A DNA stretch of 54,204 bases from JBPOJN01 sp052033505 (GTDB taxonomy: Bacteria > UBA10199 > JACPAL01 > GCA-016699445). Below are positions 39,954-47,770 of the stretch, in pieces; position 1 is the stretch's first letter, and every line of letters begins with the position of its first letter. Position numbers and translations under genes: made by a program. Below the pieces are notes generated by a model. That model saw only the letters and a list, made by a program, of their open reading frames with translations, had not been told where the DNA came from and did not search any database. The stretch lies in NCBI GenBank assembly GCA_052033505.1, contig JBPOJN010000081.1, forward strand, positions 1 to 54,204, in the 5' to 3' direction.

Positions 39954-40594
39954 AAAAAAGGATATTCTTGGTCGACGACCATCCGATTTTTCGGGGAGGG
40001 TTGGCGCAGTTGATCAATCAGGAAGACGATATGACCGTCGTGGGGGAAGCGGCGAACGCGACGGAAGCGATGGAAAGAATCGGGGAAGACCCTCCGGATC
40101 TCGCGATCGTGGATATCTCGCTTCAAGGCGCCACGGGTCTCGAGCTGACCAAGAATATCCTCGCGAAGTACCCCCATATTTTGGTGCTGATCTTTTCCAT
40201 GTACGACGAGGCCCTGCACTTGGAGCGCGCCCTGCGCTCGGGAGCGAAGGGTTACTTGACGAAGCAGGAAGCGGCCGACCACGCGGTAGTCGCCATACGA
40301 AAAGTATTAGCCGGTCATATTTGCGTGAACGATCGCTGGAAAAGCAAATTGGTCCATCAATGCGTGGGCGGCGGTGCGGAAACGTCAAGTTCTTCGGGGA
40401 TATTGAGCGACCGTGAGTTGGAAGTCTTGCAACTCTTGGGTCAGGGCTATTCCACGAAAAAAATCGCCGAAGAGCTTTTCGTGAGCGGCAAGACGGTGGA
40501 GTCTCATTATGCCAACATCAAAGAAAAGATGGATTTGAAAAATTCGCACGAACTCATGCAATACGCCGTCAAATGGTCGCTGACGGGTTTTTAA
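39950..40594 (+). CDS. NarL/FixJ-family response regulator
   Basis: A 214-residue regulator. The receiver domain has acidic pair D9-D10, phospho-acceptor D55 (IVDISLQG) and Lys near 105 (GYLTK). The C-terminal LuxR HTH is LSDRELEVLQLLGQGYSTKKIAEELFVSGKTVESHYANIKEKM. ATG 39950 overlaps the kinase stop, which fixes the start despite an open frame a little further upstream. It is the cognate partner of the preceding kinase; the regulated genes are unknown. Confidence 0.92.
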   Translation: MKKRIFLVDDHPIFRGGLAQLINQEDDMTVVGEAANATEAMERIGEDPPDLAIVDISLQGATGLELTKNILAKYPHILVLIFSMYDEALHLERALRSGAKGYLTKQEAADHAVVAIRKVLAGHICVNDRWKSKLVHQCVGGGAETSSSSGILSDRELEVLQLLGQGYSTKKIAEELFVSGKTVESHYANIKEKMDLKNSHELMQYAVKWSLTGF

Positions 40595-40604
40595 AGGGGG
40601 GCCT

Positions 40605-40973
40605 TTGAAATACAAAAAAGAAAATCTAGGCACGATGGTGACGTTCTTGCTGCCCTCGCTGAAGCTTAAGGAGTGGAACGCTTCCGGCGGGACCTTGGAA
40701 GACCGCCTCCATACTTTTTTATTGAAAGAGTTCAACGGCTACACGGCCACGGCGGCGAATCTCTTCGGATATTGGCGGAGCCACACGGGACGTGAATTTT
40801 ACGGGGAGCACAAAGAATACAAGGTGTCTTTGTTGGATAAAAACCGTGTCGAACTCCTCGAAGAATTTTTGGTCGGGATGGCCCGGGACATGGGAGAGAA
40901 GAGCGTCTACCTCGCGGCGGGCAACGACTCGTGGCTGATCTATCCTGCGGCCGGTGGGAAGCGTAAAAAATAA
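40605..40973 (+). CDS. Unknown 122-residue protein after the two-component genes
   Basis: A 122-residue cytoplasmic protein (KVSLLDKNRVELLEEFLVGMARDMGEKSVYLAAG). No family is recognised. It starts with TTG 40605 behind a strong ribosome-binding site (AAGGGGGG), ten bases after the response-regulator stop, so it is probably co-transcribed. It is followed by a strong bidirectional terminator. Confidence 0.7.
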   Translation: MKYKKENLGTMVTFLLPSLKLKEWNASGGTLEDRLHTFLLKEFNGYTATAANLFGYWRSHTGREFYGEHKEYKVSLLDKNRVELLEEFLVGMARDMGEKSVYLAAGNDSWLIYPAAGGKRKK

Positions 40974-41010
40974 AAAAGCCCCGTACCTTGCGGTACGGGG
41001 CTTTTTCTTT
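40974..41010. terminator. Bidirectional terminator
   Basis: A 13-bp stem AAAGCCCCGTACC / GGTACGGGGCTTT (40975-40987 and 40992-41004) with a 4-base loop is flanked by A-run and T-run, serving both the plus-strand operon and the convergent cold-shock gene. Confidence 0.9.
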
Positions 41011-41026
41011 TGTCAGTGACAAAAAT

Positions 41027-41236
41027 TTAGAGCGCCGTGACTTCCGTGGCGAACTCACCCTTCGGGCCGTTTCCGACGTCGAAAGAGACCTGTTGGCCTT
41101 CGGACAGGGATTTGAAACCTTCACCCGTCACGTTGGAATGATGCACGAAGAGGTCTTTTCCGCCGCTCTCGGGCGTGATGAAACCGAAACCCTTCGCGTC
41201 GTTGAACCACTTTACGGTGCCTTTTTGCTTGGACAT
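41027..41236 (-). CDS. Cold-shock protein (CspA family)
   Basis: A 69-residue OB-fold protein beginning GTVKWFNDAKGFGFITPE with RNP1 (KGFGFI) and RNP2 (DLFVHHSNV). It binds RNA or single-stranded DNA as an RNA chaperone. ATG 41236 follows AGGAGGA. The upstream gap of about 160 bases before the next recognisable element fits the long 5' leader usual for such genes. Confidence 0.95.
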   Translation of the reverse strand: MSKQKGTVKWFNDAKGFGFITPESGGKDLFVHHSNVTGEGFKSLSEGQQVSFDVGNGPKGEFATEVTAL

Positions 41237-41466
41237 GATGTCCTCCTGATTTTTCTGCGAAAGAACTTAGTTTGAAAAAGTCGGTGGGATTACCTAAACC
41301 TTATGTTGACTAGTACTAACGCTGATTAAGGCCGCACTCTTTTCATAAAACCCAAAAGATAGCAAGCCTTTAAAAAAACTCTGCCCCGTCCCCCGGTATC
41401 TTGGAAAGATCCGGGGGACGGGGCGAGAGCGTTAGGACACTGCGCGTTGATAGTCCGCGGGTGAGC

Positions 41467-41997
41467 TTACGGGATCAATTTGATCGTCTGGATCATCGCG
41501 CGATGAGCGGGTTCATACGTGCTGAACTCGTTCGACGGGGCGATCAGCTCGAGCTGGTAGGCGCGTTTCGTGCCTTGTCTCCAGAAGATGGCGGTGTTCA
41601 GGCGTGCGTCTTTGGCGCGATCTAAGCCGCTGACCACGTAGACGTCGTTGCCGTTGATCGTCATGCGCTGGACGGCGTCGACCGTGATGCCGCGCGCGGT
41701 GAAGCGTGTCTTCAGGTCATCGGCGGTCTTGGCCGGATCCCAGGACGAGACCGTATCGTCGATGCGCAGCCAAATCACCGGGTTGCCGCCGGACTTATGC
41801 AGCACCCATTTGACGGGGTTGGCTTCTTGGTCGGTCTTCTGCGTGTCCCATTGATCTCCGGGCTTATCACCCATGATTTCTTTGTTGTAGGTCCAAGAAT
41901 TCGTGCCGTTCCAGGACACGGGACCGACTTCGGCTTGAAGGGTTATGCTGCCGAGCACCAGGCCTAAGCCCAGTAATATGAGTATTTTCTTCTTCAT
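41467..41997 (-). CDS. Exported protein of unknown function
   Basis: A 176-residue protein with a signal peptide (residues 1-22, KKKILILLGLGLVLGSITLQA). The mature part is Trp-rich and beta-like (WNGTNSWTYNKE, VKWVLHKSGGNPVIWLRIDD, YVVSGLDRAKDARLNTAIFW). No lipobox or catalytic motif. It heads a run of small envelope genes on the minus strand. No family recognised. Confidence 0.7.
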   Translation of the reverse strand: MKKKILILLGLGLVLGSITLQAEVGPVSWNGTNSWTYNKEIMGDKPGDQWDTQKTDQEANPVKWVLHKSGGNPVIWLRIDDTVSSWDPAKTADDLKTRFTARGITVDAVQRMTINGNDVYVVSGLDRAKDARLNTAIFWRQGTKRAYQLELIAPSNEFSTYEPAHRAMIQTIKLIP

Positions 41998-42019
41998 GGG
42001 TATCTCCTTGATTAGGGTT

Positions 42020-42205
42020 TTAATTCTTCCGGATGGGTTTCATTCTTAGTTTTAGTTTCGGCGCGATCCGGGACGTCACAAAAAGCGCTGTAAAGACGGC
42101 GAAGAAAATCTCAGCGATGTAGGACGCACCCACTGCGATTTCGACGAAGCCCAGAGAGGCCGCCGTAAGTGAGATCAAAATAAAAATGACAGTCCAGTAC
42201 CACAT
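42020..42205 (-). CDS. DUF1328-like small membrane protein
   Basis: A 61-residue protein with two hydrophobic segments (FILISLTAASLGFVEIAVGA and IAEIFFAVFTALFVTSRI), the build of DUF1328/YtjA proteins, which are small envelope proteins of unknown role often induced by stress. It is 22 bases upstream of the exported 176-residue gene in the same direction. Confidence 0.75.
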   Translation of the reverse strand: MWYWTVIFILISLTAASLGFVEIAVGASYIAEIFFAVFTALFVTSRIAPKLKLRMKPIRKN

Positions 42206-42251
42206 ATATTTTTTACGTCCTTCCTCCGCCTTTCCTTTAAGGTCTGCCAGC

Positions 42252-42437
42252 TTAACTCGGCAGCGAGACCGTGCTTCCCCAAACGCCGAAAGCCCTCAAG
42301 AGCCAGAGGACGACCGCGATGACGACGACGGCGTTCAGGATTGTTTTAATGGAACTGGCCATCGGCACGTAGGTATTGATCAACCACAAAAGGACGCCGA
42401 CGACGACTAGGGTCAGTACGATGGTCATGAGAGGCAT
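42252..42437 (-). CDS. Thivi_2564-like small membrane protein
   Basis: A 61-residue protein with two hydrophobic segments, beginning MPLMTIVLTLVVVGVLLWL, then INTYVPMASSIKTILNAVVVIAVVLWLLRAFGV. The (Y/W)P(M)..IK.ILN pattern matches the Thivi_2564 family of uncharacterised membrane proteins. It is in the same run of small envelope genes. Confidence 0.8.
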   Translation of the reverse strand: MPLMTIVLTLVVVGVLLWLINTYVPMASSIKTILNAVVVIAVVLWLLRAFGVWGSTVSLPS

Positions 42438-42471
42438 AGGATCTCCTTTAAAAACTCGGTTAGGACTGCGC

Positions 42472-42690
42472 TTACTTTTGACACGGATGGCCCGAATCCA
42501 GCTGGCAGCTGCATCCGTACTTCGGCCGCACCGTGGTTTGTTTTTCGATGACGACGGTTTTTTCCGGTTCTTTTTCCGGACCCGTTTTCATCTCGAACGT
42601 GCCTTTACCCGTATCGACTTTGACTTCGGCCTCCGCATGAACGACCAGCGGAGCTAAAATCATCAGAAGCGTGAGAAATGATTTTTTCAT
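42472..42690 (-). CDS. Small exported cysteine-containing protein
   Basis: A 72-residue protein with a signal peptide cleaved near VHAEA. The mature part is charged (VDTGKGTFEMKTGPEKEPEKTVVIEKQ) and ends with a small Cys-rich tail (YGCSCQLDSGHPC). No family recognised. It is a member of the minus-strand small envelope gene cluster, 34 bases upstream of the Thivi_2564-like gene. Confidence 0.65.
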   Translation of the reverse strand: MKKSFLTLLMILAPLVVHAEAEVKVDTGKGTFEMKTGPEKEPEKTVVIEKQTTVRPKYGCSCQLDSGHPCQK

Positions 42691-42847
42691 TTCCGTAAAG
42701 TAGCGAAGCCTCAGAGTGGGAACAATCGGGGATAGCCTGGTTTTGGCCTAGGAGATTGCCTGAGAGAGAAACCTAGCCCAGATAAACTGGATAAGTCTCT
42801 TATCGAAAAATCTTGATCATTCTGCTCAAGATTTTGTCTGTAAGAGC

Positions 42848-43147
42848 CTAAAAAGCGACGCCGAACCGGAGTTTGGATCCGCCGGATACCGTCAGATTAA
42901 GATCGTCACTCATCGGATAGTTCACGCCCACGCCGAAATGCAGGAGGTTATAAACGACGGAATCGTCTTGGGTATTGACGCCGGCACGATCCAGCCATGC
43001 CTTCATACGAGCCACATCTTGATTGGAAGCGACGCGCGCGGCCGTGGGCAGGTTATCGCGGTTCAGGATGTCCTGATCGGCCAATGCGGCAGGAAGACTG
43101 AAGCTTAAGAAGCTTAAAACGGCTAAAGTTGCGAAAAGAAGTTTCAT
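42848..43147 (-). CDS. Small exported protein with barrel-like end
   Basis: A 99-residue protein with signal peptide cleaved near ALA-D. The C-terminal 30 residues (LLHFGVGVNYPMSDDLNLTVSGGSKLRFGVAF) look like the last strands of an outer-membrane barrel and end in Phe. It is far shorter than a barrel, so it may be a truncated relative or a small envelope protein. No family is recognised. Confidence 0.6.
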   Translation of the reverse strand: MKLLFATLAVLSFLSFSLPAALADQDILNRDNLPTAARVASNQDVARMKAWLDRAGVNTQDDSVVYNLLHFGVGVNYPMSDDLNLTVSGGSKLRFGVAF

Positions 43148-43296
43148 AAAGGATGCCTCGATTTTGGATCATTATGAGCCCGAACCGATGCATTGGGGAA
43201 TCAGGGAAGGCAGGGTTTTGCGATGGGGGATTCCCTGAAGCACTTCGTGTTTGAATACTTAAAGCCCTAACTGGAAAATGAAAACGGGAGAAAATC

Positions 43297-43642
43297 GTGG
43301 GAGTCGTGAAGAGTTTTCCATACGTCGCTTCCTCCGAGGCGGAGGTTTTGATCTTGGGTTCGATGCCCGGACGCCGGTCACTCGAGGAAGGGCGGTATTA
43401 CGCGCATCCTTACAATGCTTTTTGGGACGTCCTGTTTCGAAAAACATCTTTCCGTGCACACGGTTTTTTTCAATGGGCAGAAATCCGAGGAGCTTTTCCG
43501 GAAACTCGTGCGGGGACGTTTGAAAAAACAGGGGTTGGAGTTCGTGCGCCTGCCTTCGACGAGCCCGGCCCACGCATCGCTGACGCGGGCGCAAAAAATC
43601 GAGAAGTGGAAGCGCGTGCTGCTCGCGTTGCGTATGGAATGA
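43297..43642 (+). pseudogene. Broken DNA-deoxyinosine (MUG-type) glycosylase gene
   Basis: The N-terminal part, VLILGSMPGRRSLEEGRYYAHPYNAFWDVL, is the signature of the uracil/deoxyinosine-DNA glycosylase family. The matching C-terminal part, VFFNGQKSEELF .. LEFVRLPSTSPAHASL, lies in a different frame beginning near 43415. The middle ~80 residues of the normal ~165 are missing, so an internal deletion has fused the ends out of frame. The start is GTG 43297 after CGGGAG. It would not give a working enzyme. Confidence 0.85.
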
Positions 43643-43645
43643 GAT

Positions 43646-43996
43646 TTAGGATTTTTTGAAGATGAAAAAAGCCGCTAGCACGATGAAGCCGAAGCCCACG
43701 AGATGGTTCCACCGCAGTGATTCCTTCATGTAGAAAACCGAAAACACCACGAAGACTACGAGCGTAATGATCTCCTGGATCGTCTTGAGTTGCACGGTCG
43801 TGAAATAACCGGACCCGATGCGGTTCGCGGGGACTTGGAAGCAATATTCCAAGGACGCGATCAGCCAGCTGACGAGGATCACCAGCGCGATGGGGCTCTG
43901 TTTGAATTTCAAGTGGCCGTACCACGCGAACGTCATGAAGACGTTTGAGACGAGCAAAAGTCCGATCGTGTAGTAAGGGGTGGAATTTTGGAACAT
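43646..43996 (-). CDS. DUF486 (DMT-type) membrane protein
   Basis: A 116-residue protein with four hydrophobic segments, matching the DUF486 family of small drug/metabolite-transporter-like proteins: YTIGLLLVSNVFMTFAWYGHLKF, ALVILVSWLIASLEYCFQVPANRIG, TTVQLKTIQEIITLVVFVVFSVFYM, GFGFIVLAAFF. The transported substrate is not known. It converges with the broken glycosylase gene. Confidence 0.9.
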   Translation of the reverse strand: MFQNSTPYYTIGLLLVSNVFMTFAWYGHLKFKQSPIALVILVSWLIASLEYCFQVPANRIGSGYFTTVQLKTIQEIITLVVFVVFSVFYMKESLRWNHLVGFGFIVLAAFFIFKKS

Positions 43997-44005
43997 GCTT
44001 TGAAT

Positions 44006-44485
44006 TTAAGCGGCCGGAGCGGGCGTGGTGCCTCCGCCTTTTTTCGCGCCCTTCGGGCCTTTCGGCACCGGCGGATCTCCCCACGGAGAACCCTTCATGC
44101 CGCCGCCTCCGCCACCACGACCACCGCGTCCACCACCGCCTCCACCACGCCCGCCGCGGCCACCGCGTGCGTCACGGCCTTGGGGTTGGGGGGCAGCGAT
44201 GACCATGAACTCGGGGACATAATGGAATTCTTCGATCGCGACGGCTTTCGGGAGAGCGGCTTCGCCTTCACCGGGGCTCACGACGCGCATGCGGTAGAGG
44301 CCCGTATTTTGGGCCGCCACGTCCAAGGAATTGAAAAAATGCTTCAGGCGGTCGCCTTCGAGCTTGAAGGTCGTGCCCAGGCTCGCTTGGATTTCTTCGG
44401 GCGTCTTGCCTTCGGCGACCAGCGCCGCTTTCGCTTCGATGCCGCGGGTCAAAAGATAGCTCGGGAACTCGGTGACAGATTTCAT
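44006..44485 (-). CDS. Unknown protein with an Arg-Gly-Gly-rich C-terminus
   Basis: A 159-residue protein. Residues 1-95 are globular and mixed alpha/beta (TFKLEGDRLKHFFNSLDVAAQNTGLYRMRVVS). From ~100 on it is a low-complexity run of Gly broken by Arg (GGRGGRGGGG pattern repeated), then a Lys/Pro/Ala tail. RGG tails bind RNA or drive condensates in known proteins, but no RNA-binding domain is present here. The minus-strand coding is supported by the ATG at 44485 and the globular half; the other strand gives only a proline-rich shadow. It lies 10 bases upstream of DUF486. Confidence 0.75.
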   Translation of the reverse strand: MKSVTEFPSYLLTRGIEAKAALVAEGKTPEEIQASLGTTFKLEGDRLKHFFNSLDVAAQNTGLYRMRVVSPGEGEAALPKAVAIEEFHYVPEFMVIAAPQPQGRDARGGRGGRGGGGGGRGGRGGGGGGMKGSPWGDPPVPKGPKGAKKGGGTTPAPAA

Positions 44486-44560
44486 GGATTCGTCCTTTTC
44501 TCGTTCAGTTTCTGGTTCGTTTGAATGATCGCGGTCTCCTAGGGCGGATCGAGCGGGCGG

Positions 44561-45688
44561 TCAACTGGGATTCGTAATCAAAAGTTTGACCGGCAGGGCG
44601 CCGTTCATGAGGGGGATTTCGCGGTCCGGTTTCAGCCCCAGCGAAGAAGCCGGAGCCTCCGCTGGAACGAGCAAGGCCACACGCCATTTCGAGAAGTGCT
44701 GTTTCAACGTACGGCCGATCTCCCGGTAAAGGCCGGGAATGATGCCGCCGCCGATGCGTTCGCCGTATGGGAGATTGGCGATCAGTAAACCCGTGGGCGC
44801 GGGCGGAAACCAGTCTTGAAAAGGCTTGGCCGAAAACTCCAAATATTTTTCGACGCGCGCCTTGAGGGCCGCGGCGCGGGCGACATTCACATACTCCTGG
44901 CGCAGGTCGGACGCGTAGATAGGAGCGGGAAGAGCGTTTTTTTTGGCGGCGCGCAATTGATCCGACACGCGGCGCCAGAGGGCGCGGTCGAAACCTGCGA
45001 GATGTTCCAGGGCGAAATCGTCCTTTCCGCGGTGAATGAGAGGGGCTTTGTTCAGGGCGATGTAGGCTGCTTCGATTGCGATCGTGCCGGAGCCGCACAT
45101 GGGATCGAGTAAGGGCTCGTGGCCCGTGTAACCTGCCAATAACAACATCGAAGCCGCGAGCGTTTCCTTCAACACCGCCGGATGCCCCGTGGTGCGCCAG
45201 CCGCGCTTGTGCAGGGCGCGGCCCGCCGTGTCGATCGCGAGCACGCAGGTTTTGTTTCGGAGGAACAGCACGATCGTGATGGGATTTTCGGCTTCGGGAT
45301 CGAATTTCGGGGGGGATTTTTCAAACGCGGAATTTTGCACGGATTCCACGACCGCGGAGAGGATCGGGTCTTCCCCCAAATCTTCGGCCGCGGCATCGGT
45401 CAACGTCGGCATCACCGTAAACGGCCGGTGCGACCGCAACCACTCCGGCCAGGAAATTTTCTTCAATTCGTCATGGAGCGATTCGAGGCTGGGCAATGCG
45501 AACTCCGAAATCACGCGTTGGATGCGGCTCGCCGTGCGTAAGTATAAATGCGCGCGGTACGCGGTTTCGAGATCCGCCTCGAACGCGACTCCGCGGTGCA
45601 GAATTTTCCGCTCCCGGATTTTTAGGGCTTCCAGTTCGGCCGCCAGTACGTCGACGGTTTCATGAGGGCATGTAGCGATCCAGCGCAT
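44561..45688 (-). CDS. RlmL-like 23S rRNA (guanine-N2) methyltransferase
   Basis: About 375 residues. An N-terminal ferredoxin-like/THUMP part (to ~170) precedes a Rossmann methyltransferase with motif I PLLDPMCGSGTIAIEAA and catalytic NLPYG (the N-[LP]-P-Y box). This build fits the N-terminal half of RlmL/YcbY or RlmF-like enzymes that methylate G2445 of 23S rRNA. Start at MRWIATCPHETV. It is divergent from nothing nearby: the EthD gene follows on the same strand 30 bases upstream. Confidence 0.85.
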   Translation of the reverse strand: MRWIATCPHETVDVLAAELEALKIRERKILHRGVAFEADLETAYRAHLYLRTASRIQRVISEFALPSLESLHDELKKISWPEWLRSHRPFTVMPTLTDAAAEDLGEDPILSAVVESVQNSAFEKSPPKFDPEAENPITIVLFLRNKTCVLAIDTAGRALHKRGWRTTGHPAVLKETLAASMLLLAGYTGHEPLLDPMCGSGTIAIEAAYIALNKAPLIHRGKDDFALEHLAGFDRALWRRVSDQLRAAKKNALPAPIYASDLRQEYVNVARAAALKARVEKYLEFSAKPFQDWFPPAPTGLLIANLPYGERIGGGIIPGLYREIGRTLKQHFSKWRVALLVPAEAPASSLGLKPDREIPLMNGALPVKLLITNPS

Positions 45689-45718
45689 AAAATCGATGAC
45701 CACAGGAAATTCGTGGAA

Positions 45719-46057
45719 TCAAAACCCAGGCTCTTTCGGCGCTTGGAAGATCTTGATGTCGTTGAATTGGATGATCGGTACGATGTCTGTGTAGTTCGGC
45801 ATGTCGCGTTGCAGGACGTCGGCGTGTGGCATGAAGGCTTCCACGAAGGCCACGACCGAATCGAAAATAAAATGCGTGCACGCCACGAACGCCAAGCTCA
45901 CGCCCGGCGCCGGTACGTCCAAGCCCCGTTCCACGCTTACCCCGCGCAGTTTAGGCCCCAAAAGCTTGATCGAAAGCGGCATGTGGACGTTAGCGTAATA
46001 ATCGAAATCGAACCGGGCGTTGTCTTTCTTGGGATAGAGGATGCTGACGCGGATCAT
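45719..46057 (-). CDS. EthD-family protein
   Basis: A 112-residue ferredoxin-like barrel protein beginning IRVSILYPKKDNARFDFDYYANVHMPL, with the H/Y and late DIVPIIQF segment of the EthD family. The family includes small dimeric proteins of uncertain role, some tied to ether or polyketide breakdown. It stands just upstream of the RlmL-like gene on the same strand. Confidence 0.85.
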   Translation of the reverse strand: MIRVSILYPKKDNARFDFDYYANVHMPLSIKLLGPKLRGVSVERGLDVPAPGVSLAFVACTHFIFDSVVAFVEAFMPHADVLQRDMPNYTDIVPIIQFNDIKIFQAPKEPGF

Positions 46058-46376
46058 AAGTGAAGAGGTTATGCCGCAAAATGAGCGTTTCGTCTACTTC
46101 TGTCGCTCTGTTTCCGGAGTATGAAATCCGATCTTGCGATGTTTCGAAAGGAGAGGGGACGCATTTCTGCGGACATCACGGATCTCCTCGCTTTCGCTCG
46201 GAGAGCAATTGGCCAAAAGGATTGATGGGAAATGATTGAAGAAATGGAAGCGATGTCGCGTCTGGCCATTTGAAAATCGGACGGGAGGGTTTGAGATTCA
46301 AACTTTTTCAGACTGCTTTCTTTCAAAAATCTCTGGCACGCATTTGCATAAACGCCCGCAGGAAAAGAGGGTGTTT
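46058..46376. other. Gap upstream of the DUF4160/DUF2442 pair
   Basis: No firm gene. A 34-codon frame (46121-46225, plus, beginning MKSDLAMFRKERGRISADITDLL) may be a broken remnant but has no family match. The right end carries the inverted repeat over the DUF4160 start. Confidence 0.45.
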
Positions 46377-46380
46377 ATGC
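46346..46380. promoter_or_regulatory. Inverted repeat over the DUF4160 start
   Basis: GCATAAAC (46346-46353) and GTTTATGC (46373-46380) are perfect complements. The right arm contains the ATG and the 19-base spacer holds the ribosome-binding site GGAAAAGAGGG. It is a candidate operator or translational hairpin. Confidence 0.55.
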
Positions 46381-46619
46381 CGACGGTGTTAAAAATCAAA
46401 GGGTATCGCTTCTTTTTCTTTAGCGCTGAAGGGCAGGAGCCACCGCACATCCACATTGAAAGCGCAGAAAAGTATGCAAAATTTTGGTTGAATCCAGTAT
46501 CATTGGCTCAATCTTGGGGCTTTCGAAGCCACGAGATCAAGGAGTTGAGCGGCCTTGTCCAAGACCACAAAGAAAAATTCGAGGAGAAATGGCATGAGCA
46601 CTTTAGCGATCAAGCTTGA
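46377..46619 (+). CDS. DUF4160 protein (putative toxin partner)
   Basis: An 80-residue protein: PTVLKIKGYRFFFFSAEGQEPPHIHIESAEKYAKFWLNP, then a helical tail, matching DUF4160. Its stop overlaps the DUF2442 start by 26 bases. DUF4160/DUF2442 pairs occur widely and have been suggested as toxin-antitoxin-like modules. ATG 46377 is chosen for its ribosome-binding site; an upstream open frame of 47 codons has no family match. Confidence 0.85.
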   Translation: MPTVLKIKGYRFFFFSAEGQEPPHIHIESAEKYAKFWLNPVSLAQSWGFRSHEIKELSGLVQDHKEKFEEKWHEHFSDQA

Positions 46620-46839
46620 ACCTTTGGCCGTAGACGCTTCCTGCACGCACGACGCTCTCAAAGTAGTCCTAGCAGACGGGCGCGAAGTGACTGTGCCGTT
46701 GGAATGGTTTCCCCGTCTTCAAAAAGCCACTTTGGAGCAAAAGAAACAATGGCGTCTCATCGGTGGAGGCATCGGTATTCACTGGGACTCGGTCGATGAA
46801 GATATTTCGGTGGAATCTCTACTGTCGGGGCGATGTTAG
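46594..46839 (+). CDS. DUF2442 protein (putative antitoxin partner)
   Basis: An 81-residue protein: VDASCTHDALKVVLADGREVTVPLEWFPRLQKATLEQKKQWRLIGGGIGIHWDSVDEDISVESLLSG, a full match to DUF2442 with the P-L-x-W-F-P-R-L and the GIHW.S.DED.SV..LL pattern. It overlaps DUF4160 by 26 bases and is thus co-translated with it. An eight-base-arm palindrome follows the stop. Confidence 0.88.
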   Translation: MSTLAIKLEPLAVDASCTHDALKVVLADGREVTVPLEWFPRLQKATLEQKKQWRLIGGGIGIHWDSVDEDISVESLLSGRC

Positions 46840-46843
46840 CATG

Positions 46844-46860
46844 GCAGATCTGAGATCTGC
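46844..46860. repeat. GCAGATCT-G-AGATCTGC palindrome
   Basis: A perfect 8-bp inverted repeat with a one-base centre, starting five bases after the DUF2442 stop. There is no T-run, so it is not a classic terminator. Confidence 0.55.
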
Positions 46861-47004
46861 TGAAGCTTCTGCTTGTTTTGTAATTGCTCAGTTAAGTTTT
46901 TGACAGCAATTTTGACGCTCTAATTTGCTCAAGCAAAAAATCGCTCTTTGCGAACTCGTTTTTTTCATTACAATCGGCATCCAACCCAAAAAGGAGATTT
47001 CAAA

Positions 47005-47364
47005 ATGGCGAATTACGTTGATGGATTCATCGTGCCGGTGCCGAAGAAAAAGGTGGCGGAGTATGTGAAGCTGGCGAAGCTCTCGGGCAAGGTGTGGCGG
47101 GAGCATGGGGCGCTGGAATACTATGAGTGCATCGCGGATGACGTGAAAGTCGGCAAGATCACGTCGTTCCCCCGCAGCGTGAAGCGGAAAGGCAGCGAGA
47201 CCGTGTTCTTCTCCTGGATCGTTTACAAGTCGCGCGCGCACCGGGATGCGGTGCTTAAAAAAGTCATGAAGGACCCGCGCTTAACCTGCATGATGAACGG
47301 CGAAATGCCTTTCGACGGTATGCGCATGATCTATGGTGGGTTTAAGACGGTCGTTTCTCTCTAA
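47005..47364 (+). CDS. DUF1428-family protein
   Basis: A 119-residue protein beginning ANYVDGFIVPVPKKKVAEYVKLAK, with IPFDGMRMIYGGF-type ending (MPFDGMRMIYGGF), matching DUF1428 (YbaA-like). The role is unknown; the fold is ferredoxin-like. ATG 47005 follows AAAAGGAG. A possible promoter with TTGCGA and TACAAT 15 bases apart lies just upstream. Its stop is one base from the start of yciH, so the two are probably co-transcribed. Confidence 0.92.
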   Translation: MANYVDGFIVPVPKKKVAEYVKLAKLSGKVWREHGALEYYECIADDVKVGKITSFPRSVKRKGSETVFFSWIVYKSRAHRDAVLKKVMKDPRLTCMMNGEMPFDGMRMIYGGFKTVVSL

Positions 47365-47365
47365 A

Positions 47366-47770
47366 ATGGCCGAAAATTCACGCCTTGTTTATTCCAGTAA
47401 CCCGACGCTGAATCAAAAATGCGCGAAGTGCAAAGAAGCCGTGTCCGAATGCGTTTGCGTACTGGAAGCGACCCTGGGCTCGAACGCGATCGTCGCCGTG
47501 CTTCGCATCGAGAAATCGGGGCGTGGCGGAAAAACCGTGACCGTGATCGATCGATTGCCGAAATCGGAAGCCTTTCTGAAAGAACTTTGCACGGAGCTTA
47601 AGAAAAAATGCGGCTCCGGCGGGTCAATTCAAGTTGGGGGCGAATCCCGGTTCTCCCCCAAGCCCCCATCAGGTATCACGGGTAACTATGCGGCCATTGA
47701 GATTCAGGGAGATAAGCGCGAGACGATCCGGAGCGTGCTTTCGAAAAAAGGGATGACGGTCAAGGGGTAG
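47366..47770 (+). CDS. yciH: YciH/SUI1-family translation factor
   Basis: A 134-residue protein with a short N-terminal Cys cluster (CAKCKEAVSECVC) and a SUI1/eIF1 domain (VAVLRIEKSGRGGKTVTVIDRLPKSEAFLKELCTELKKKCGSGGSIQ). It is the bacterial counterpart of eIF1, able to bias initiation toward proper start sites. ATG 47366 is preferred over an open frame 33 bases earlier that would overlap the DUF1428 gene. Its 3' end overlaps the S4 gene by 11 bases in opposite directions. Confidence 0.92.
   Translation: MAENSRLVYSSNPTLNQKCAKCKEAVSECVCVLEATLGSNAIVAVLRIEKSGRGGKTVTVIDRLPKSEAFLKELCTELKKKCGSGGSIQVGGESRFSPKPPSGITGNYAAIEIQGDKRETIRSVLSKKGMTVKG

Noticed and set aside
43988..44524. 178-codon open frame on the plus strand rich in Thr/Ala/Pro
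   Set aside because: It is the shadow of the Gly/Arg-rich minus-strand gene, whose N-terminal half is globular and whose start is well placed.
46121..46225. 34-codon open frame before the DUF4160 gene
   Set aside because: Too short and without family match or clear ribosome-binding site; recorded only as a possible remnant.
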